Shown one piece after another: positions 3,190 to 6,749 of a DNA stretch of 6,749 nt. The DNA is from Alphaproteobacteria bacterium. GTDB taxonomy: Bacteria > Pseudomonadota > Alphaproteobacteria > JAJFFI01. Made by a program: the position numbers and the translations under genes. The notes beneath the pieces were generated by a model. It had not been told where the DNA came from. It searched no databases and saw nothing but the letters and a program-made list of their open reading frames with translations. The DNA is taken from NCBI GenBank assembly GCA_021776755.1, contig JAJFFI010000006.1, forward strand, positions 1 to 6,749, given 5' to 3'. The first letter of the stretch is position 1, and the number at the start of each line of letters is the position of its first letter.

Positions 3190-5700
3190 ATGGTCAAACG
3201 CATGCTCATTGACGGCACGCAGCCCGAGGAGACCCGGGTTGTCGTCGTCAGCGGCAAGAAGCTCGAGGAGTTCGATTTCGAATCGGTCTCGCGCAAGCCG
3301 CTCAAGGGGAACATCTATCTTGCCAAGGTAACCCGGGTCGAGCCGTCGCTTCAGGCGGCATTCGTCGATTACGGTGGCAACCGTCACGGATTTCTGGCCT
3401 TCAACGAAATCCACCCCGACTACTACAAGGTCCCGGTCGCTGACCAGCAGCAGGCCGAGCAGGAGCTTGTCGAGGAAGCCGAAGCGGCGGAAGCCGCCGA
3501 GGCCAACGACGAGTCGGGCGAGGGGAACGGCAAGGACGTCGAGGAGATCGGCGGCGACGAAGAGGAAGAGATCGAGGAGATCCGCCCGTCGTCCCGCGCG
3601 CGCCACGAACGCCGCTACAAGATCCAGGAAGTCATCAAGAAGCGCCAGGTGATCCTGGTCCAGGTGACCAAGGAAGAGCGCGGCAACACGGGTGCGGCGC
3701 TGACTACCTATCTGTCGCTCGCCGGCCGGTACTGCGTGCTGATGCCGAACACCGCGCGCGGCGGCGGCATCTCGCGGAAAGTGACGCAACCCTCCGATCG
3801 CAAGCGTCTCAAGAAGATCATGGAGGACCTCGGGATCCCGACCGGGCTCGCGGTCATCCTGCGCACGGCGGGCGTCAAACGCACCAAGGCCGAAATCAAG
3901 CGCGACTACGAATACCTGGTGAAGGTCTGGAGCGAGATCCGCGAGGAGACGCTCAAATCCACCGCGCCGAACCTGATTTACGAGGAAGGCAATCTCATCA
4001 AGCGCGCCATCCGCGATCTCTATTCGAACGAGATCACCGAGGTGATGATCGAGGGCGACGAGGCCTATCGCACGGCCAAGGACTTCATGAAGATGTTGAT
4101 CCCGTCGCACGCAAAGAAGGTGCAGCCCTACAAGGACGAGGGCATGCCGCTGTTCCACCGCTATCAGATCGAAAGCCAGATCGACAACATCCACAATCCG
4201 GTCGCACACCTGAAATCGGGCGGTTATATCGTTATCGATTCGACAGAAGCCCTGGTGGCGATCGACGTCAACTCGGGCCGCTCGACGCGCGAGCGCAATA
4301 TCGAGGAGACTGCCTACCGCACCAACCTCGAGGCCTCGGAAGAGGTCGCGCGCCAGTTGCGGCTGCGGGATCTCGCGGGCCTGATCGTCATCGACTACAT
4401 CGACATGGACGAGAACCGCAATAATCTGGCGGTCGAGGCGCGGCTGAAGGAATCCATGCGCCAGGACCGCGCCCGCATCCAGGTCGGCCGCATCAGTCAT
4501 TTCGGCCTGCTGGAGCTGTCGCGCCAGCGTCTGCGCCCGTCGCTGTTCGAGACCTCGATGGAGGCCTGCTCGGCCTGCGGCGGCACGGGTCATATCCGCT
4601 CGACCGAGTCGATGGCGCTGCACACGCTCCGCCAGATCGAGGACGAGGCGCTGCGCAAACCCAACACGGCTTTCGAGGTGATTTGCCACTCGACCGTCGC
4701 GCTCTATCTCCTCAATCACAAGCGTCAGTCGCTTGCCGAGATGGAAGCGAAATACGGCCTCCGGATCGTCATCACCGGCGATGACACGCTGACGCCGTCG
4801 GAGATGCGGATCGAGACGATCGCAACGCTCGAGCCCGGCGAGGGCGGCACGGCGCCGGTCCGCGCAGGCGACCTGGCATTTGCGCCGGACGATGAGGACG
4901 AAGGCAAGGACGACGAGAAACGCGACGATCAGCCGCGCTCGCGGGGACGCCGCGGCGGACGCGGCCGGGGCCGTGGCCGTGACGATGACGGCAACCGCGG
5001 ACGCCGGCCGGACCGCGCCGCGAAAGATGCCGGTGAAGGTGATGGGGCCGGTGCCAGTTCTGGTGACGGTGGCGACAGCGAAGACGAGTCCCGGAAGCAA
5101 GCCGCCGCGCCAAACGGCGAGGACGGCGACGGCACCGAGTCGGGGCAGCCCCGCAAGCGCCGCCGCCGCGGCAAGCGCGGAGGCCGCCGGCGCAACAAGC
5201 GCGCTCAGGAGGCGGCCGACGGCAATGGTGTCGATACCGAGGCGCAAGGCGCCGACGAGGCGGAAGCTGGCAAAGCCGGAGACGATGGTACGGACAGTGG
5301 TGCGGACGACGGCAAGGAAGCGCCCAAGCCGCGCCGCGGCCGCCGCCGCAAGGCCGATGCCGCCACCGAGACCGAGGCGGGCGAGGACGCCAGCGCCGAA
5401 GCACCGGAACAGCCCGAAGCAAGCGCCAGGGACGATGGCGACACCGGCAAGAGCAAGCCGAAGGGCAGCCGGCGCCGGCGCTCGCCTAAATCGGACGACG
5501 ATGACGGTAAGGACCAGACCGCCGCCGCCGCTGAGGCGTCCGATGGCCGCAGCGAAACCGCCAAGTCACCAGCCAACGGCGGTGACGGTGACAGTGACGA
5601 CAACAGCGGCCCCGCCCCCGGCGAGGAAATCATTGTCGTCGAGGAAGACGCCACCCCCGGAGAGCCCCGTAAAGGCTGGTGGCGCTCGCTGGTTGAATAG
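3190..5700 (+). CDS. rne: Ribonuclease E, RNA degradosome scaffold
   Basis: This 836-residue endoribonuclease cuts single-stranded AU-rich RNA in mRNA decay and in rRNA and tRNA maturation. The S1 RNA-binding domain (about residues 36-190) is split by an acidic insert at about 84-142. The 5'-sensor and RNase H-like segments follow, then the DNase I-like catalytic core with magnesium ligands D359 and N361 (AIDVNSG) and D402 (VIDYIDM). The Zn-link cysteines C460 and C463 (CSACGGTG) join subunits into the tetramer. Residues from about 565 on are disordered and alternate Asp/Glu-rich stretches with Arg/Lys blocks at about 583-607, 655-671, 714-721 and 758-766. The protein ends with a GWW motif (829-831), which in Caulobacter RNase E binds polynucleotide phosphorylase. 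All catalytic residues are intact. The long structured upstream region suggests control at the mRNA leader, which is inferred. Confidence 0.96.
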   Translation: MVKRMLIDGTQPEETRVVVVSGKKLEEFDFESVSRKPLKGNIYLAKVTRVEPSLQAAFVDYGGNRHGFLAFNEIHPDYYKVPVADQQQAEQELVEEAEAAEAAEANDESGEGNGKDVEEIGGDEEEEIEEIRPSSRARHERRYKIQEVIKKRQVILVQVTKEERGNTGAALTTYLSLAGRYCVLMPNTARGGGISRKVTQPSDRKRLKKIMEDLGIPTGLAVILRTAGVKRTKAEIKRDYEYLVKVWSEIREETLKSTAPNLIYEEGNLIKRAIRDLYSNEITEVMIEGDEAYRTAKDFMKMLIPSHAKKVQPYKDEGMPLFHRYQIESQIDNIHNPVAHLKSGGYIVIDSTEALVAIDVNSGRSTRERNIEETAYRTNLEASEEVARQLRLRDLAGLIVIDYIDMDENRNNLAVEARLKESMRQDRARIQVGRISHFGLLELSRQRLRPSLFETSMEACSACGGTGHIRSTESMALHTLRQIEDEALRKPNTAFEVICHSTVALYLLNHKRQSLAEMEAKYGLRIVITGDDTLTPSEMRIETIATLEPGEGGTAPVRAGDLAFAPDDEDEGKDDEKRDDQPRSRGRRGGRGRGRGRDDDGNRGRRPDRAAKDAGEGDGAGASSGDGGDSEDESRKQAAAPNGEDGDGTESGQPRKRRRRGKRGGRRRNKRAQEAADGNGVDTEAQGADEAEAGKAGDDGTDSGADDGKEAPKPRRGRRRKADAATETEAGEDASAEAPEQPEASARDDGDTGKSKPKGSRRRRSPKSDDDDGKDQTAAAAEASDGRSETAKSPANGGDGDSDDNSGPAPGEEIIVVEEDATPGEPRKGWWRSLVE

Positions 5701-5724
5701 CTTCAAATGACAACCGAATTGCCC

Positions 5725-5766
5725 GGCGGGGCGCCTTCCTTCCCGTGTGGATCGAGGCGCCCCGTC
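5725..5766 (+). terminator. Hairpin between rne and the quinone reductase gene
   Basis: CGGGGCGCC (5727-5735) and GGCGCCCCG (5756-5764) are perfect 9-bp inverted repeats around a 20-nt loop. One G-T and one G-C pair extend the stem to 5725 and 5766. It begins 25 nt after the rne stop codon, the usual place for a 3' end. There is no T-tract, and the hairpin also lies within the 113-nt leader of the next gene, so it could protect the rne 3' end or act in that leader instead. Confidence 0.4.
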
Positions 5767-5813
5767 TGGTATTCGAGACCCATGCAGATCTGTTCAGACA
5801 AGAGTGCCGCCCC

Positions 5814-6518
5814 ATGAAAGCCCTGATCGTCCACGCCCACCCTGAGCCGAAATCCTTCAACCGCGCCATGCGGGACGTGGCCGAGGCGACGCTCGCCGAC
5901 ATGGGCCACGAGGTTACGGTCAGCGACCTCCACGCGATGGGGTTCAACCCGGTGTCGTCGGCGGAAGACTTCGGCTCGCGGCGCGACCCGGACCACATGT
6001 CGTACGGACTCGAGCAGCGCCACAACTGGAAGGCCGGCACGTTGGCACCCGAAATCGCCGGCGAGGTCGAGAAACTGCTCGCGGCCGACTTCGTGCTGCT
6101 GGTGTTTCCGCTGTTCTGGTTCTCGACGCCGGCGATCCTCAAAGGCTGGTTCGACCGGGTGCTGCTCTCTGGCGTGTTCTATGGCGGGCGGCGGGTCTAT
6201 GACCGCGGCCCGATGCAGGGCAAGCGCGCGATGGTCGCAACCACCCTCGGCGGCCGCGACACGATGTTCGGCGACAACGCCGTGCATCCGGATCTTCGCA
6301 ACGTGCTGCTCCCGGTCGAGCGCGGCACGCTCCAATACATCGGCATGGAGGTGCTGCCCCACTTCGCCGCGTGGCATGTGCCTTACGTCGACGACGCCAC
6401 ACGCCGCAAATATCTCGAGGATTTCGAGGCGCACCTCCGGACGCTGGACACGCTGGAGCCCCTGCCCCGCCCGACCCTCGACGACTTCGACGACAATTTC
6501 ATGCCGATCCAGCGGTAG
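5814..6518 (+). CDS. NAD(P)H:quinone oxidoreductase-like flavoprotein (flavodoxin fold)
   Basis: This 234-residue cytosolic protein belongs to the NQO1/MdaB/KefF-like family, which transfers two electrons from NAD(P)H through FAD or FMN to quinones or other electrophiles. Visible motifs are HAHPEPKSFN (residues 8-17, flavin phosphate loop after the first beta strand), FPLFWFSTPAILKGW (98-112, with the W..P segment typical of NQO proteins), the VFYGG segment (121-125) and TTLGG (143-147). The length suits the family. The ATG at 5814 is chosen because the Rossmann-like strand MKALIVHAHP starts there and AAGAG (5800-5804) lies 9 nt upstream; a GTG at 5745 would add 23 unrelated residues. Whether it is cotranscribed with rne is unclear because a hairpin lies between them. 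The specific substrate cannot be told from the sequence, so no symbol is given. Confidence 0.85.
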   Translation: MKALIVHAHPEPKSFNRAMRDVAEATLADMGHEVTVSDLHAMGFNPVSSAEDFGSRRDPDHMSYGLEQRHNWKAGTLAPEIAGEVEKLLAADFVLLVFPLFWFSTPAILKGWFDRVLLSGVFYGGRRVYDRGPMQGKRAMVATTLGGRDTMFGDNAVHPDLRNVLLPVERGTLQYIGMEVLPHFAAWHVPYVDDATRRKYLEDFEAHLRTLDTLEPLPRPTLDDFDDNFMPIQR

Positions 6519-6544
6519 GCGCGCGCGGTACACCGCCCGCCTCC

Positions 6545-6581
6545 CCCCTTCGAGGCACGCTGCCGCGGGCGCCTCAAGGGG
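6545..6581. terminator. Bidirectional hairpin terminator between convergent genes
   Basis: CCCCTT-C-GAGGC (6545-6556) pairs with GCCTCAAGGGG (6571-6581): 11 pairs with one bulged C and a 14-nt loop. It sits in the 89-bp gap between the convergent quinone reductase and hemerythrin genes, the position expected for a shared terminator. It lacks a T-tract on both sides. I see nothing else in the gap. Confidence 0.55.
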
Positions 6582-6607
6582 AAGCGCTTGTGAAGCCCAG
6601 CCGGCTG

Positions 6608-6749
6608 CTACGCCGCCGCGTCCTTCGCTTCTGCGCGCTTGCGGGTGTCGAAGTCGGCAACCATCGACTCAGCCTTGGCATCGTCGATGAGCTTGCGGGC
6701 AAGCGGGAAGACTTCCTCTTCTTCCTCGTCAACGTGGTGGATAACCTCG
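6608..6749 (-). CDS. Hemerythrin HHE-domain protein, C-terminal fragment
   Basis: Only the last 46 codons before the stop are in the window; the start lies beyond the right edge. The visible part begins EVIHHVDEEEEEVFPLARKL, matching the final iron-binding helix of hemerythrin HHE domains (HHxxEExxxFP), in which histidine and glutamate coordinate a non-haem di-iron centre. The remainder is a charged tail ending KRAEAKDAAA. Bacterial HHE proteins bind O2 or NO, or act in iron and oxidative-stress handling; which applies here cannot be judged from a fragment. It converges on the quinone reductase gene and is not in an operon with it. Confidence 0.75.
   Translation of the reverse strand, partial: EVIHHVDEEEEEVFPLARKLIDDAKAESMVADFDTRKRAEAKDAAA

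Noticed and set aside
2671..5247. 858-codon open frame on the minus strand opposite rne
   Set aside because: It is antisense to a clear RNase E gene. Its length follows from GC-rich third positions, its composition is an odd Ala/Arg/Leu mix, it shows no domain, and it runs through the rne upstream region.
4930..5660. Repetitive GC-rich sequence as a tandem-repeat array
   Set aside because: The repeats are low-complexity codons for Arg, Gly, Asp and Ala in the RNase E tail, without a constant repeat unit.
5703..6533. 276-codon minus-strand frame opposite the quinone reductase gene
   Set aside because: The plus strand encodes a clear flavodoxin-fold protein with family motifs; the minus-strand translation shows none.

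Overview
The window looks like chromosomal DNA of a high-GC alphaproteobacterium. The main evidence is the divergent amiC / rne pair, an RNase E with an acidic insert in its S1 domain and a GWW motif near its C-terminus, and an AMIN plus Amidase_3 cell-wall amidase. I cannot name the genus from the sequence alone.

Layout from left to right. Positions 1-850 hold a compact mercury-resistance cassette. merR (+) diverges from merF-merA (-), and merA runs off the left edge. Between them is a textbook MerR-type promoter with a 19-bp spacer containing a 7-3-7 dyad. In this scheme MerR senses Hg(II), MerF imports it and MerA reduces it to Hg(0). Two cysteine-pair features of well-studied systems are absent: MerF has no C-terminal CC pair, and MerA enters its FAD-binding fold within its first 26 residues, so it has no NmerA domain.

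Positions 867-2330 (-) encode a periplasmic N-acetylmuramoyl-L-alanine amidase (amiC type). It converges on merR with only 16 bp between the stop codons, and both stop codons lie in the arms of one perfect 7-bp inverted repeat. Its proposed promoter lies in the AT-rich stretch at about 2350-2470, next to three CtrA-like half-sites spaced exactly 11 bp apart.

Positions 2402-3189 hold no convincing gene. They form the long upstream region of rne and contain at least six inverted-repeat structures, among them one of about 15 bp (2573-2610) and one pair of mutually exclusive stems (3017-3057). This fits a structured, possibly autoregulatory RNase E leader, which is an inference.

Positions 3190-5700 (+) encode RNase E, the scaffold and endonuclease of the RNA degradosome. 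Positions 5814-6518 (+) encode a flavodoxin-fold NAD(P)H:quinone reductase-like protein. From 6608 to the right edge (-) is the C-terminal end of a hemerythrin (HHE) protein, separated from the quinone reductase by a convergent hairpin terminator. I see no phage, transposase, CRISPR, tRNA or rRNA sequence.
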